64,000 bases of DNA, from assembly GCA_002892395.1 (NCBI GenBank), contig NBBL01000004.1, positions 169,504-233,503 of the forward strand, read 5' to 3'. This document shows positions 1 through 8,376 of the stretch, one piece after another. The DNA is from Lachnospiraceae bacterium (GTDB taxonomy: Bacteria > Bacillota > Clostridia > Lachnospirales > Lachnospiraceae). Every line of letters starts with the position of its first letter. Position 1 is the stretch's first letter. The notes below the pieces were generated by a model that had not been told where the DNA came from, did no database searches, and worked only from the letters and a program-made list of their open reading frames with translations. The position numbers and the translations under genes are program-made.

Positions 1-590
1 TCGTTGAATGCCGGATACAAAAGTCCGGTCTCCGGCTTTTGCACACTCCAGTCCTCGGTTCTGCTGAAAAAGGCTTTTTCCGCTGCGTCATAGCAGAGAC
101 CGTCCCGCAGCAGCAAAACCGGGCAAATCGACAGCTCAAGGAAATGGTACACCTCCTCCGAAGCGTCCGACAGCCCAATCCCGTCGCGTGTCCTTCCGGG
201 CACATCGTAGCTTCCGTGTACCAGTAAAATAAGATACTTCTCCGAAGACCGATAGGATTCTATCACGCGATCAAAGAAGTCACTCACAAGGGTTTCGTCC
301 TTCAATCCGCTCTTCAGGAGACGATACAAATAGGCCTGATGTCCCCCCTCCCGCTCTTCCTTCAGCGGAAAATCAACATTAAAGAGGGTTCTTCCGATCC
401 TGCCTGATACCACTTTTTTAAAGAGCTCGCAGTATTTAAAAAGCTCCTCGTCCTCCAAACTGTGCAGCGTGTCCTTCAGCTCAGTGATTTTTTCTTTGTT
501 CTCGCTCACATAACAGCCGTACATGCGGTCGATCCGGCAATCGTTCTTATCGAACAGCCGTCTGACCTCATTGATTGCTTTTTTGTCCAT
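1..590 (-). CDS. DUF4317 family protein (C-terminus beyond window)
   Basis: The reading frame opens with ATG and runs uninterrupted off the left edge, so the C-terminus is missing. The N-terminus reads MDKKAINEVRRLFDKNDCRI, which I recognise as the start typical of DUF4317 proteins from Clostridia. The visible part (about 196 residues) is charged and soluble, with no signal peptide or membrane segment. The function of the family is unknown. It lies 71 bp downstream of another small hypothetical gene on the same strand and may be co-transcribed with it. Confidence 0.8.
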   Translation of the reverse strand, partial: MDKKAINEVRRLFDKNDCRIDRMYGCYVSENKEKITELKDTLHSLEDEELFKYCELFKKVVSGRIGRTLFNVDFPLKEEREGGHQAYLYRLLKSGLKDETLVSDFFDRVIESYRSSEKYLILLVHGSYDVPGRTRDGIGLSDASEEVYHFLELSICPVLLLRDGLCYDAAEKAFFSRTEDWSVQKPETGLLYPAFN

Positions 591-661
591 ACATTTTGGT
601 TTCTCCTTATCCGCTCTATCATACCAACCCGGGCGTCAATCCACAAGAAGTGTCCCTGACT

Positions 662-1042
662 TCAGCTCAAAAATACGCGCAGCGCTTCCGCATCCACTTC
701 CTCCTTCATCTCACACACCCTGCAGTAGGAATCATCGCAGCAGATCACGGAAGCATGTTGCGGAAACCAGCTGCGAAACCAAAGAATCTGCTCCGCCAGA
801 TCCCGCTCCCGGTTTTCGGACTGAAAACAGTCAATCACAAAGGTGACGCGCCGCCGATCCATCATACCGGAAAAAGCGTACTTCTCGCTCACGGCCCGCC
901 ATTCCAGACAATACTGACGGGAATCGGATGCCGGACGAATCTCCAGCCCCCTGTACTTCTTATGAAATTCTCGCTGAAAGACGTTCAGATCCAGCGTGTC
1001 ATTGTAAACCGCATCCATATGGATGAACATGCTCTCATTCAT
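662..1042 (-). CDS. Hypothetical protein, 126 aa
   Basis: ATG start preceded by an AAAGGA ribosome binding site. The soluble product has a Cys pair and a further Cys near its end (CCDDSYCRVC), but I see no known domain. It sits between the nth gene and the DUF4317 gene on the same strand. The start with ATG and Shine-Dalgarno supports a real gene; I do not recognise the family and assign no function. Confidence 0.6.
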   Translation of the reverse strand: MNESMFIHMDAVYNDTLDLNVFQREFHKKYRGLEIRPASDSRQYCLEWRAVSEKYAFSGMMDRRRVTFVIDCFQSENRERDLAEQILWFRSWFPQHASVICCDDSYCRVCEMKEEVDAEALRVFLS

Positions 1043-1164
1043 GGCTGTCCTTTCTGACTGTTCTTACATTTTCTACAGTCTAGCACAGCCCCTCCGGCAA
1101 AGTTTATCAAAATGATGAAGCTTTGTTAAAGAATTTCTTTTACAGAATCCTGAAACCCATGACA

Positions 1165-1893
1165 TTACGTCACCTGCTTTCCGTGGCGGCAGATATCCCG
1201 AAGACAGCACGAAGGACAGTCCGGTCTTCTGGCGACGCACACCTTTCTCCCGTGATCCACCAGCCGATGACAGAGTTGATTCCCCTCCTCCGGAGGAATG
1301 ATCTCCCACAGAAGCTTCTCTACCTTTCCGGGTTCTTTGACGTTGTCCACAAGTCCGATGAGGTTGCAAAGACGAATGCAGTGCGTATCGGTCACGATCG
1401 CCGGTTTTCCAAAGATATCCCCCATGATCAGATTGGCGCTTTTTCTCCCGACGCCGGGAAGAGAGAGCAACGCGTCAAAGTCATCCGGTACCTGATCGTG
1501 AAAGGTTTCGTGCAGCATCTTCATACATTTGGAAATATCCCGGGCTTTGCTGGGTCCCAGACCGCAGGGACGGACAATCGCCTCTATTTCCTCCACCGGA
1601 GCCTGGGCCAACGCCTGAATCGACGGAAATTTTGCGTACAGCTTCGGCGTCACCTGATCAACCCGCAGATCTGTACACTGGGCGGCAAGCCGCACGCTCA
1701 CCAAAAGCTGCCATGCGTTTTCAAATGTGAGGGTACAGTGCGTGTCCGGATATTCCTGTTTCAGGCGCTCAATCACCTCCAGCGCCAGTTTCCGCCTGGC
1801 CTCCGGATCCCTCTGATCCTTGTTTTTTTCTGCTTTCTTCTGTTTGCCATCCGCTCTTGCCAAATGTTCTCTCCTTCTCCCGGACCCATTCAT
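1165..1893 (-). CDS. nth: Endonuclease III
   Basis: DNA glycosylase/AP lyase of base excision repair, removing oxidised pyrimidines. The helix-hairpin-helix LPGVGRKSA is at residues 145-153 with catalytic Lys151; the catalytic Asp169 lies in TDTH. The C-terminus carries the Cys-X6-Cys-X2-Cys-X5-Cys [4Fe-4S] motif (C220, C227, C230, C236). At 242 residues it is about 30 longer than E. coli Nth because of a basic N-terminal extension (residues 1-30 rich in Arg/Lys); an internal start cannot be excluded. It is transcribed with the deaminase gene 36 bp upstream. Confidence 0.93.
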   Translation of the reverse strand: MNGSGRRREHLARADGKQKKAEKNKDQRDPEARRKLALEVIERLKQEYPDTHCTLTFENAWQLLVSVRLAAQCTDLRVDQVTPKLYAKFPSIQALAQAPVEEIEAIVRPCGLGPSKARDISKCMKMLHETFHDQVPDDFDALLSLPGVGRKSANLIMGDIFGKPAIVTDTHCIRLCNLIGLVDNVKEPGKVEKLLWEIIPPEEGNQLCHRLVDHGRKVCVARRPDCPSCCLRDICRHGKQVT

Positions 1894-1929
1894 CCCGCGG
1901 CTTCTCTGCTTCCATACCGCCGCTCCCTG

Positions 1930-2433
1930 TTACCCCTTCGGATGCTCTGAAAAATATGCCCGCAGCACCCGTAGACTTTCTTCCCGTAAGACGCCCGCCG
2001 TGACCTCAGGGCTGTGAGCGGAATGCTCAAACACAAGTCGGCTGCAGTCACAGCCCTCCCTCCCGAACAAGGCCTCCAGATCCCGGTTTCCGGCTGCATA
2101 AACCAGTCTGCCAAGTCTTGCCCAGACCAGCGCGCCGCTGCACATAAAGCAAGGCTCGCAGCTGGAATACATGGTGTATTCCCTCAAATCAGTCACGCCT
2201 GTCTCCTCACAAAAGCGTCGAATCAGCCCTGCTTCCCCGTGGAAGGATGGATCATGGGCCGTGTAAATTTGATTTTCGTTCTCAAAGACCATGGTACCGT
2301 CCTTTACCAGCACCGCCCCAAAGGGTTCGTTTCCATGCTCGACCGCCGCTTGGGACAGGTGAATGGCCCGCCGCATCCACTCCTCATCCGATTTCAGAAT
2401 AGGATCCATTTTCTCCTCGTTCTCCCCTTGCAT
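1930..2433 (-). CDS. Nucleoside/nucleobase deaminase (CMP/dCMP deaminase fold)
   Basis: Zinc-dependent deaminase. The zinc motifs are HGEAGLIR (His ligand plus catalytic Glu) and SSCEPCFMC (two Cys ligands). HGE in place of the HAE of TadA, and the absence of TadA tail features, favour a guanine- or other nucleoside deaminase over tRNA adenosine deaminase. Two starts compete: the first ATG, and an internal ATG eight codons later (MDPILK) that sits behind GGGGAG/GAGGAG purines. The gene lies just upstream of nth, same strand; the exact substrate cannot be read from sequence. Confidence 0.82.
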   Translation of the reverse strand: MQGENEEKMDPILKSDEEWMRRAIHLSQAAVEHGNEPFGAVLVKDGTMVFENENQIYTAHDPSFHGEAGLIRRFCEETGVTDLREYTMYSSCEPCFMCSGALVWARLGRLVYAAGNRDLEALFGREGCDCSRLVFEHSAHSPEVTAGVLREESLRVLRAYFSEHPKG

Positions 2434-2489
2434 TCCGTATCCTTCATTGATTCCGTACGTTTCATTATGTCATCTTTCGCCAAAAGAAA

Positions 2490-2518
2490 AAAGAGGCAAT
2501 CCTGAGACTGCCTCTTTC
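2490..2518 (-). terminator. Intrinsic terminator of the cytidylate-kinase-like gene
   Basis: Perfect 9-bp stem (AAAGAGGCA / TGCCTCTTT) with a 10-nt loop; on the minus strand it is followed by TTTTTTCTTTT. It lies 14 bp past the stop codon of the upstream gene, so it probably separates that gene from the deaminase-nth operon. Confidence 0.85.
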
Positions 2519-2531
2519 GTTCATTGCGGCC

Positions 2532-3152
2532 TTACTTTCTGTACTCATCCAGCTTGTTGTAGACGTCGCAGATGAATTGAACCAGTGCATCCCTCTTCCA
2601 CTCCGAAGAGTTGATGCAAAGCGTGTAATCTGAGGATTTTCCCCAGTCCTTATCGGTGTAATAGCCGTAGTATTTTCTTCGTCTCTTATCGATCTTTCGA
2701 ATCAGCGCCGAGGCCTCCCGCGCTCCGATTTTCTCCCGTTCCATCACCCGCTGCATGCGGTCCTCGATCGGCGCAGAGATAAACAGAGAAAGTACCTCTC
2801 CGACGCCGGCGTCCTCCAGAATCTGATCCGCGCAGCGCCCGATGATCACACAGGACTCACTCTCCGCCTTCTTGATGATCAGATCCTTCTGCAGCGAAAA
2901 CATGATCTCGCTGGCGTTCATCCCGTAAAACCGCTTATTCTCTCCTCTATAGAAGCGCTCGTATGGAAGCGGATCCAGCGCATGCTCATCCGCCTTCTTC
3001 ATCTGCTCCATCGGCAGATCGGTTCCCCTCAGCGCCTCATCAATCAAATCCCTGTCATAATACGGAATCCCCAACTTCTCCGCCACAAGACGGCCGATTT
3101 CTCTCCCGCCGCTTCCATATTGACGACCGATACAAATGATTTTATTTTTCAT
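2532..3152 (-). CDS. Cytidylate kinase-like family protein
   Basis: P-loop kinase of the cytidylate_kin2 group, 206 aa. The N-terminus has the glycine-rich loop GRQYGSGGREIGRL (residues 8-21), followed by YYDRDLI, both typical of this family; a basic stretch DKRRRKYYGYYTD near residue 155-167 resembles the lid region. It is distinct from canonical Cmk, and these proteins are common in Clostridia as a stand-alone gene with unproven substrate. ATG with AAGGGG behind it. Monocistronic by position, with a terminator immediately downstream. Confidence 0.85.
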   Translation of the reverse strand: MKNKIICIGRQYGSGGREIGRLVAEKLGIPYYDRDLIDEALRGTDLPMEQMKKADEHALDPLPYERFYRGENKRFYGMNASEIMFSLQKDLIIKKAESESCVIIGRCADQILEDAGVGEVLSLFISAPIEDRMQRVMEREKIGAREASALIRKIDKRRRKYYGYYTDKDWGKSSDYTLCINSSEWKRDALVQFICDVYNKLDEYRK

Positions 3153-3292
3153 AATCTACCCCTTCCGTCCGGATTCCACCTTTCTTTGATTCTGATACTA
3201 TCATTATAGTCTGTTTTTTGTGAGTTGTAATCCATCCTCACGTGTTTTTTATGAAATTTCTGTGAGTCGGAGTCCCTGACGCCGTTCTCCCC

Positions 3293-3964
3293 TCACATCC
3301 CATGCTCCCCGGTTCCGTGGGCCTTGTTGAGCCGCGGTAAATTCCATTTCCGGCTCATGGCCGCATAACGCAACGCAATGACCGCAGCAGCACCGAAAAA
3401 GGCCGGCACATGCGTCCCTCCCACCAGGCGATACAAAAGCCCCGTAACCAGTGCGCCTGCCACCGAAGCCACCGCATACACATGCTTCACAAAAATCTGC
3501 GGCATCTGGTTCGCGAAAATATCCCGCAGTGCGCCGCCTCCCACTCCCGTCACAACGCCGAGAAACGAAATCAGAAAAAGCCGATCCGCATATCCTGCGT
3601 CGGTGCCGGCAAAGACGCCATCCACCGTAAACGCCGCAAGCCCCAGCGTATCAAACCAGAACAGAAGATGCTCCCGTTTCTTCGCCGACATGGGAATTTC
3701 CCGCTCACTGTACAAGAACAGGAACACCACGTCGGCCGTGATCATGGAAACAAACACGTAGACAAGGTTCCGAAACATAACAGGCGGAATCACGCCGATC
3801 ACCAGATCACGGATCATTCCGCCGCCTGTCGCGGTGATCACCGCCAGAATATTCACGCCGAACAGATCCATATTTTTCCGCGCAGCAACCAGGGCGCCGG
3901 AAATGGCAAATGCAATCGTTCCGATCAAATCCATCCAGACAATCAAGGGAATCATGGGGATCAT
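3293..3964 (-). CDS. Trimeric intracellular cation (TRIC) channel family protein, UPF0126
   Basis: Integral membrane protein of 223 aa with two homologous UPF0126 halves of three helices each. The glycine-rich signatures ATGGGMIRDL (first half) and GVGGGALRDI (second half) are visible. Prokaryotic TRIC homologues are cation (K+) channels; the role here is inferred. The start ATG overlaps the stop of the thioredoxin-like gene by 4 bp (ATGA), indicating translational coupling in one operon. About 88 bp after the window's cytidylate kinase promoter region, same strand. Confidence 0.88.
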   Translation of the reverse strand: MIPMIPLIVWMDLIGTIAFAISGALVAARKNMDLFGVNILAVITATGGGMIRDLVIGVIPPVMFRNLVYVFVSMITADVVFLFLYSEREIPMSAKKREHLLFWFDTLGLAAFTVDGVFAGTDAGYADRLFLISFLGVVTGVGGGALRDIFANQMPQIFVKHVYAVASVAGALVTGLLYRLVGGTHVPAFFGAAAVIALRYAAMSRKWNLPRLNKAHGTGEHGM

Positions 3965-4245
3965 TTCTGCTGCATCGCTTCTCTGAGCGCTTTTTCCATT
4001 CCTTCCTTACAGGAATCGAAGGGTTCGCCCGGATACGCTTCATACAGCTTGGTATCCCCAAGAAACACACAGGGTACATACTGATAGGCATACCCCTCGG
4101 TAAGCTCCGGGTGCATTGCCTCATTGATTCGCTCAACTTCCACTTCCCCAAAGCCCGGATGTTCCGCAATCAGCTCTTCATATGCTTTCTTCGCGTTGCT
4201 GCAATACGGGCACGTATCCAAATAAAACCATGTCAGCTTTTCCAT
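3961..4245 (-). CDS. Thioredoxin/glutaredoxin-like protein
   Basis: Small 94-aa protein with a redox CPYC motif at residues 12-15 in the context FYLDTCPYC, and the cis-Pro region YVPCVFLGDTKLYE typical of the thioredoxin fold. CPYC is the glutaredoxin-type active site, but the overall sequence is closer to the thioredoxin_9/glutaredoxin-like proteins of Firmicutes. An additional Cys follows the cis-Pro. First gene of a two-gene operon with the TRIC-like channel (4-bp overlap). Thiol-disulfide exchange is inferred from the motif; no partner is apparent. Confidence 0.85.
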   Translation of the reverse strand: MEKLTWFYLDTCPYCSNAKKAYEELIAEHPGFGEVEVERINEAMHPELTEGYAYQYVPCVFLGDTKLYEAYPGEPFDSCKEGMEKALREAMQQK

Positions 4246-4403
4246 ATATCCCTCTCTTTCTGCGTTCTCTTTTCCTGAATTCTTTGAAATACCCTACGTG
4301 TTATCTTAAGCGAAATCGCCGGCTCTCCCCGTCCAGGGACCGCCTGTCTTCCTTGGCCCCCCGAACCTCTCCTCCTTTCCCGGGTTCATTGATCTCTCAG
4401 GTT

Positions 4404-4433
4404 CTGGAAGAAATGTGCATTCAGACGTATAAT
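4404..4433 (+). promoter_or_regulatory. Probable promoter of yitT-like gene
   Basis: A perfect TATAAT -10 box about 70 bp upstream of the ATG; the -35 position (around CTGGAA) is weak. It is the best sigma-A-like site in the divergent gap between the thioredoxin operon and the yitT-like gene. Confidence 0.45.
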
Positions 4434-4503
4434 AGGCTCAAGTAACCTGAAACAATGCCAAAGCCTGCGAAGCACAGGCAGTAAAACGAGGGAGAAAACC
4501 GGT

Positions 4504-5376
4504 ATGGGAAACCAGTTTTGGGACAGCCGAAAGGGGCGAAGAATCATTGCGCAGGCAGAAAATATCCTGGGAAATATCCTGTTCGCGCTGGTGCTAAAGC
4601 TGTTTTTGCTGCCGGCAGAGCTGGTGACCAGCGGCGCCACGGGAATCGCAATTGCGGCCCATGAACTGATGGGGCTTTCCGTATCCGGCACACTTCTGGC
4701 TCTGAACGTCATCATGCTGGCCATCGGCTGGGCCCTTCTGGGAAAGGCCTTCGCACTTTCGACCCTGCTCAGCACATTCCTTGGGCCCATCGCCCTGGCG
4801 TTTTGGGAGCATCTGCTGGGAAGCTACACCATCACGGAGGATCTGTTCCTCTGCACCGTCTTTTCCGGGCTCGGAATCGGCTTATCCCTCGGAATTGTAC
4901 TTCGAGCCGGCTCCTCCACCGGTGGAATGGATATTCCCCCGCTGGTACTGAAGCGTTATTTCGGCATTCCTGTGTCTCTCAGCTTTTATGTGCTCGATAT
5001 CCTGGTGCTGATGCTGCAGGCTGTCGTATATTCCCCCGAGCGGATTCTTTACGGCATTGTTGTCGTGATTCTTTCCACCATGGTGATGGATCGCATGCTG
5101 CTTCTCGGAACTACCAGGACAGAGGTCAAGGTGATCAGTGCCCATTCCCAAAAGATACGAGCCGCGATTCTGGCAGAGGTGGAGCGCGGCGTCACCATGC
5201 TGCACGGAGAAACGGGATACACCAACCGGCAGACGGAAATCGTGCTCAGCGTAATCTACAACCGTGAGCTGCCGAAGCTGGAACGCATCATTCATGAGAT
5301 TGACCCGGAGAGCTTTCTGATCGTCAATCGGATCAGCGAAGTAAAAGGGCTCGGATTCACCTCCGAAACCGAGTAA
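4504..5376 (+). CDS. YitT family membrane protein (DUF161 + DUF2179)
   Basis: 290-aa protein with an N-terminal half of hydrophobic helices (about residues 18-195), including the glycine-rich ELVTSGATGIAIA and LRAGSSTGGMDI motifs of YitT proteins, and a C-terminal soluble DUF2179 domain (about 205-285) ending with a conserved IHEID element. The family is widespread in Firmicutes with no settled biochemical function. GAGGGAG lies 10 bp upstream of the ATG. Convergent with the carboxypeptidase gene, stops 9 bp apart. Confidence 0.9.
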   Translation: MGNQFWDSRKGRRIIAQAENILGNILFALVLKLFLLPAELVTSGATGIAIAAHELMGLSVSGTLLALNVIMLAIGWALLGKAFALSTLLSTFLGPIALAFWEHLLGSYTITEDLFLCTVFSGLGIGLSLGIVLRAGSSTGGMDIPPLVLKRYFGIPVSLSFYVLDILVLMLQAVVYSPERILYGIVVVILSTMVMDRMLLLGTTRTEVKVISAHSQKIRAAILAEVERGVTMLHGETGYTNRQTEIVLSVIYNRELPKLERIIHEIDPESFLIVNRISEVKGLGFTSETE

Positions 5377-5385
5377 TCCTTTCGC

Positions 5386-6585
5386 TTATTCCGTGCGCGG
5401 CGCCACAAACTGCACGCTGCTTCCGCCTTCCTTTACACTTGTGTTCGCATCCTCCGGTTTCACAGGAAGCTCTGCGCTTCGTCCCAGCAGCTCGTCCATG
5501 AGATGCGGAAGCAGATTTCGATTTTTTTCCCAAATCGTCTCAATCTGCGTTTCCTCTACCGGCGCCGTGCCAAGACCGACCTCCAGCGTGATGTTGGGAA
5601 TTCCCATCGCTCCATCCAGCCAGTCCTTAAAGCTTGAGCCGCCGATGGATTTCCTCGTCTCCAGTCTGACCAGCGGGTATCCGGTATCCGCATGTGCAAT
5701 CTCAGCCATTCGCCTGTTCTTTGCTTCTGTCTCCGCCGAAGCCAAAGTATTGGACCAATAAATCACCCTTCCCTGGGAATGATAATTTAGCGCTGCGCTG
5801 AATTGTTCCTTCTGAACCAGATCCATAAGCGCCTTGGTCTCAAGCTCCGAGGCAGGACGGGGTCCCTTGTAGAGATCACTGGCCGGTTTGTTTCGCAGGT
5901 CATTCAGAGCAGCCCACCCGGGCATCGGAAAATTCCGATTCAAATCCACTCCGTTTGCATTGTTCTTCCATTTGTTCAAATACCAGTCGTACTTGTTTTG
6001 ATCCTCTAAAAGTCCCCAGTCGGACCAGCTTTGAATGATGCCCTTCACGGTCTCCCTGGCGGAAGCAGTGGAAAGTCCGCCCACCCCATACTGTGAGATG
6101 GCGACCCCGTCCGGATCCAGCATGGGAACCACTTCGACTAAGACCTGGTCAAGCCGGTTATCTCCGCCTTTTTTCCGCTCCAAAAGATCCTTGGCCTCCC
6201 GAAGCACCAGAGGTGTTGTGATATACTCCCGGGCATGCATGGAAGCCACCACGAGAAGTTTCTTTTTTGCCTGCGGATTTCCGATCACCAGGCGGTACAG
6301 CTGCCGTCCGTCCACCGTGCTCCCGATCGAATCGACTCCCACACCCTCATAGCTCTTCCGAAGCCGGTGAAGATCCGCCTGCAGCATCGGGTAGGTGTAC
6401 ATAGAGGTTCCTTCGAAATGGAAGCCGGTTTTGCTGTTGGACTGTGTTTCCTGACGTACGCTCTCCCCTGTCGGCTTTGCGTTTTTTATGACAGAAGCCG
6501 CAAAGCCGCTGCCTCCGATTGCCGCTGTCAAAAGCAGGGTAACTGCCGCTCCCGCCAATCGATACTTGATATCTGTTCTGCTCAT
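5386..6585 (-). CDS. M14-family zinc carboxypeptidase, secreted
   Basis: Metallo-carboxypeptidase. I chose the ATG that begins MSRTDIKYRL because it has GGAGG 8 bp upstream and gives a clean signal peptide (basic start then hydrophobic residues 10-30). Zinc ligands are His117 and Glu120 in MHARE; the third His is in NYHSQG. Other family landmarks are LDPDG, DLNRNFP and the catalytic Glu region TLEVGLG. Homologues act on peptidoglycan peptides or gamma-D-glutamyl bonds; the substrate here is inferred. A charged C-terminal tail follows the domain. Length about 399 aa. Confidence 0.88.
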   Translation of the reverse strand: MSRTDIKYRLAGAAVTLLLTAAIGGSGFAASVIKNAKPTGESVRQETQSNSKTGFHFEGTSMYTYPMLQADLHRLRKSYEGVGVDSIGSTVDGRQLYRLVIGNPQAKKKLLVVASMHAREYITTPLVLREAKDLLERKKGGDNRLDQVLVEVVPMLDPDGVAISQYGVGGLSTASARETVKGIIQSWSDWGLLEDQNKYDWYLNKWKNNANGVDLNRNFPMPGWAALNDLRNKPASDLYKGPRPASELETKALMDLVQKEQFSAALNYHSQGRVIYWSNTLASAETEAKNRRMAEIAHADTGYPLVRLETRKSIGGSSFKDWLDGAMGIPNITLEVGLGTAPVEETQIETIWEKNRNLLPHLMDELLGRSAELPVKPEDANTSVKEGGSSVQFVAPRTE

Positions 6586-6684
6586 ATTGTTTCCTCCGTT
6601 CCGCTTATTATACTTCGGCTGCCCGGATAATTCTTTACGGTTTTCGTAACTTTTTGTTGCTAATAACACAGGGTTGCTTCCCCA

Positions 6685-7509
6685 TTAAGCATCACACAGA
6701 TCCCGATAAAGCTCCGGTCTGCGATCCTCATAGGAAGGCAGCTTTCTTCGAACCGAAGCGATCCGATCCGTATCAATGTAAACCGGAATCAGCTGTTCCC
6801 CCTCCCCTGCACTGGCCAGCGTGACCCCCATCGGATCCACCGCCAGACTCTCTCCCATGCGAATTCTGCTGTACTGGTCGCAGGCCAGAAGAAACACCGT
6901 ATTCTCAATTGCACGGGCCGTCACCAGCGTGCGGAAGTGAAGACTCTTCATATCGCCTTTGACCCATGCGGTCGGCATCAAAATAATCTCTGCCCCCTTG
7001 GCTCTCTGGTGGCGTGCCACCTCGGGAAAGCGCACCTCGTAGCACACAAATAAGCCGATTGTTCCAAACGGGGTGCTGACCGGCTCAAAAAAACGATCTC
7101 CCGGCTTAAGCTCTGCCGATTCCTCATAGCCGAAGGCATCGTACATATGGGTCTTTCTGTACACCTGCACAATGCTTCCCCGGTCATTCAGCATCACTGT
7201 GGTGTTGTAGCTCCGCGCATCCCCGGGATCCTCTACCGTCTCCTGCATGCCGAATACCATCCAAACGCCAAAGGTACGTGACAGCTCCTGCATCCCCCGA
7301 ACAAAGCTTCCGTCCAGCGGCTGTGCTGCTGCCCGCCTTTCCTCTCTGCTTGTGTCCTTTTGAAACTCCGCCATAACGGTCTCCGGAAAGACCAGAAAAT
7401 CCGGATGAAATTTTTTGACTGCCTTCTCCGTCCATTCCGCTGCCTTCTTCAGATTTTTCATCGGGTCCTCAACCGATTCCATCTGAACCATCACAAATGT
7501 GCTTTCCAT
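6685..7509 (-). CDS. Carbon-nitrogen hydrolase (nitrilase superfamily)
   Basis: Amidase of the omega-amidase/NIT2-like branch. The Glu-Lys-Cys triad is visible as Glu43 (FPETVM), Lys119 (YRKTHMYD) and Cys156 (FVCYEVRFPE). The ATG start follows AGGAGG by 5 bp; an upstream GTG two codons earlier overlaps that ribosome site and is less likely. Length 274 aa fits the family. Likely hydrolyses an omega-amide such as alpha-ketoglutaramate, but this is inference. Next gene on the same strand is a nitroreductase 28 bp upstream. Confidence 0.87.
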   Translation of the reverse strand: MESTFVMVQMESVEDPMKNLKKAAEWTEKAVKKFHPDFLVFPETVMAEFQKDTSREERRAAAQPLDGSFVRGMQELSRTFGVWMVFGMQETVEDPGDARSYNTTVMLNDRGSIVQVYRKTHMYDAFGYEESAELKPGDRFFEPVSTPFGTIGLFVCYEVRFPEVARHQRAKGAEIILMPTAWVKGDMKSLHFRTLVTARAIENTVFLLACDQYSRIRMGESLAVDPMGVTLASAGEGEQLIPVYIDTDRIASVRRKLPSYEDRRPELYRDLCDA

Positions 7510-7536
7510 CCGCACCTCCTTTCTCTTCTGTCCCGG

Positions 7537-8067
7537 TTAAATGTATCGCACCAGCTCCGAAGCCGCTCTCCTAAGCCCATGCAGGCGGGACGGTCTTGCC
7601 GATTCACCGGGGTGGCCCACAGGAAAGATTGCAATCAGCTCGTCCCCCTGTAATTCAGGAATCAGCTGCTTCAGCTTCGGTTCGTCAAAGCTGCCGACCC
7701 AGGTGGTTCCCAGTCCCAGCTCCTGAATTTTCAACATCATATGAGTCGCTGTGATCGCCGCATCCACATCGACGAAATTTTTTTGATCGGACGCCCGTGT
7801 CCAGGCCTCCTCCGGTTTCCCCGCCACAATCAGAAACACTGGCGCACCGAATGTATAAGGGGTGGTCTGTCCGATTCGTTCCTTCATTTCTTCGCTCTCC
7901 ACCACATAAATACGATAGGGCTGATTATTATGTGCTGTTGGCGCAACCAACCCGGCCCGGATAATTTCTTCGATTTTCTCCCGCTCCACCGGCTTCTCCG
8001 ACAAACTGCGGCAGGAATATCGTTCCTGTGCCAATTCCGTAAAATCCATTGCTTTCTTTGACATCTT
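7537..8067 (-). CDS. Nitroreductase family protein
   Basis: FMN-dependent NAD(P)H oxidoreductase fold, about 176 aa from the ATG reading MSKKAMDFTE. The FMN-binding start RYSCRSLSEKPV is at about residues 14-25, with PTAHNNQPYRIYVV and the C-terminal region typical of the family. The open frame extends another 86 codons upstream into the duplicated pyruvate-kinase tail, but that part is not nitroreductase-like. The Shine-Dalgarno for this ATG is weak, so the start is uncertain by a few codons. Probably co-transcribed with the amidase. Confidence 0.85.
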   Translation of the reverse strand, partial: KMSKKAMDFTELAQERYSCRSLSEKPVEREKIEEIIRAGLVAPTAHNNQPYRIYVVESEEMKERIGQTTPYTFGAPVFLIVAGKPEEAWTRASDQKNFVDVDAAITATHMMLKIQELGLGTTWVGSFDEPKLKQLIPELQGDELIAIFPVGHPGESARPSRLHGLRRAASELVRYI

Positions 8068-8205
8068 TGTTCTGACAGACGGAATTACTCCGAATGTACA
8101 CTCCTTTCCTCCGTTGATTATAAGTGTTTCCTGTTTCCGGTTCCATCCTTCCAGGCTTCCCGCTGTTATCCTCCGAATTTCCTGTCTCAAACCGGGATGC
8201 CCAAC

Positions 8206-8376
8206 TTGCAAGGCGCCTTTGTCCGCCCGAAAAAAACAATCACCCTGCCTCTGCCGTGCGCTCTGCTGCCTGAACCAACCATCCCATGGCTTGCCAGGCG
8301 CCTTTGTCCGCCCGAAAAAAAACAATCACCCTGCCTCTGCCGCGCGCTCTGCTGCCTGAACCAACCATCCCATGGC
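8206..8376. repeat. 85/86-bp tandem duplication spanning the pyruvate kinase stop codon
   Basis: Two adjacent copies of 85 and 86 bp differ by one length change in an A-run and two substitutions. The copy inside the gene supplies the last codons (AMGWLVQAAER...), the stop and the downstream poly-T tract; the second copy repeats all of this downstream of the stop. Near-identity shows a recent event or active homogenisation. Confidence 0.93.

Noticed and set aside
4246..4400. Additional small gene between the thioredoxin-like and yitT-like genes
   Set aside because: No frame has a start with ribosome site; the stretch is promoter and leader sequence.
8067..8325. N-terminal extension of the nitroreductase
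   Set aside because: The upstream frame translates the duplicated pyruvate kinase 3' region and has no similarity to nitroreductases.
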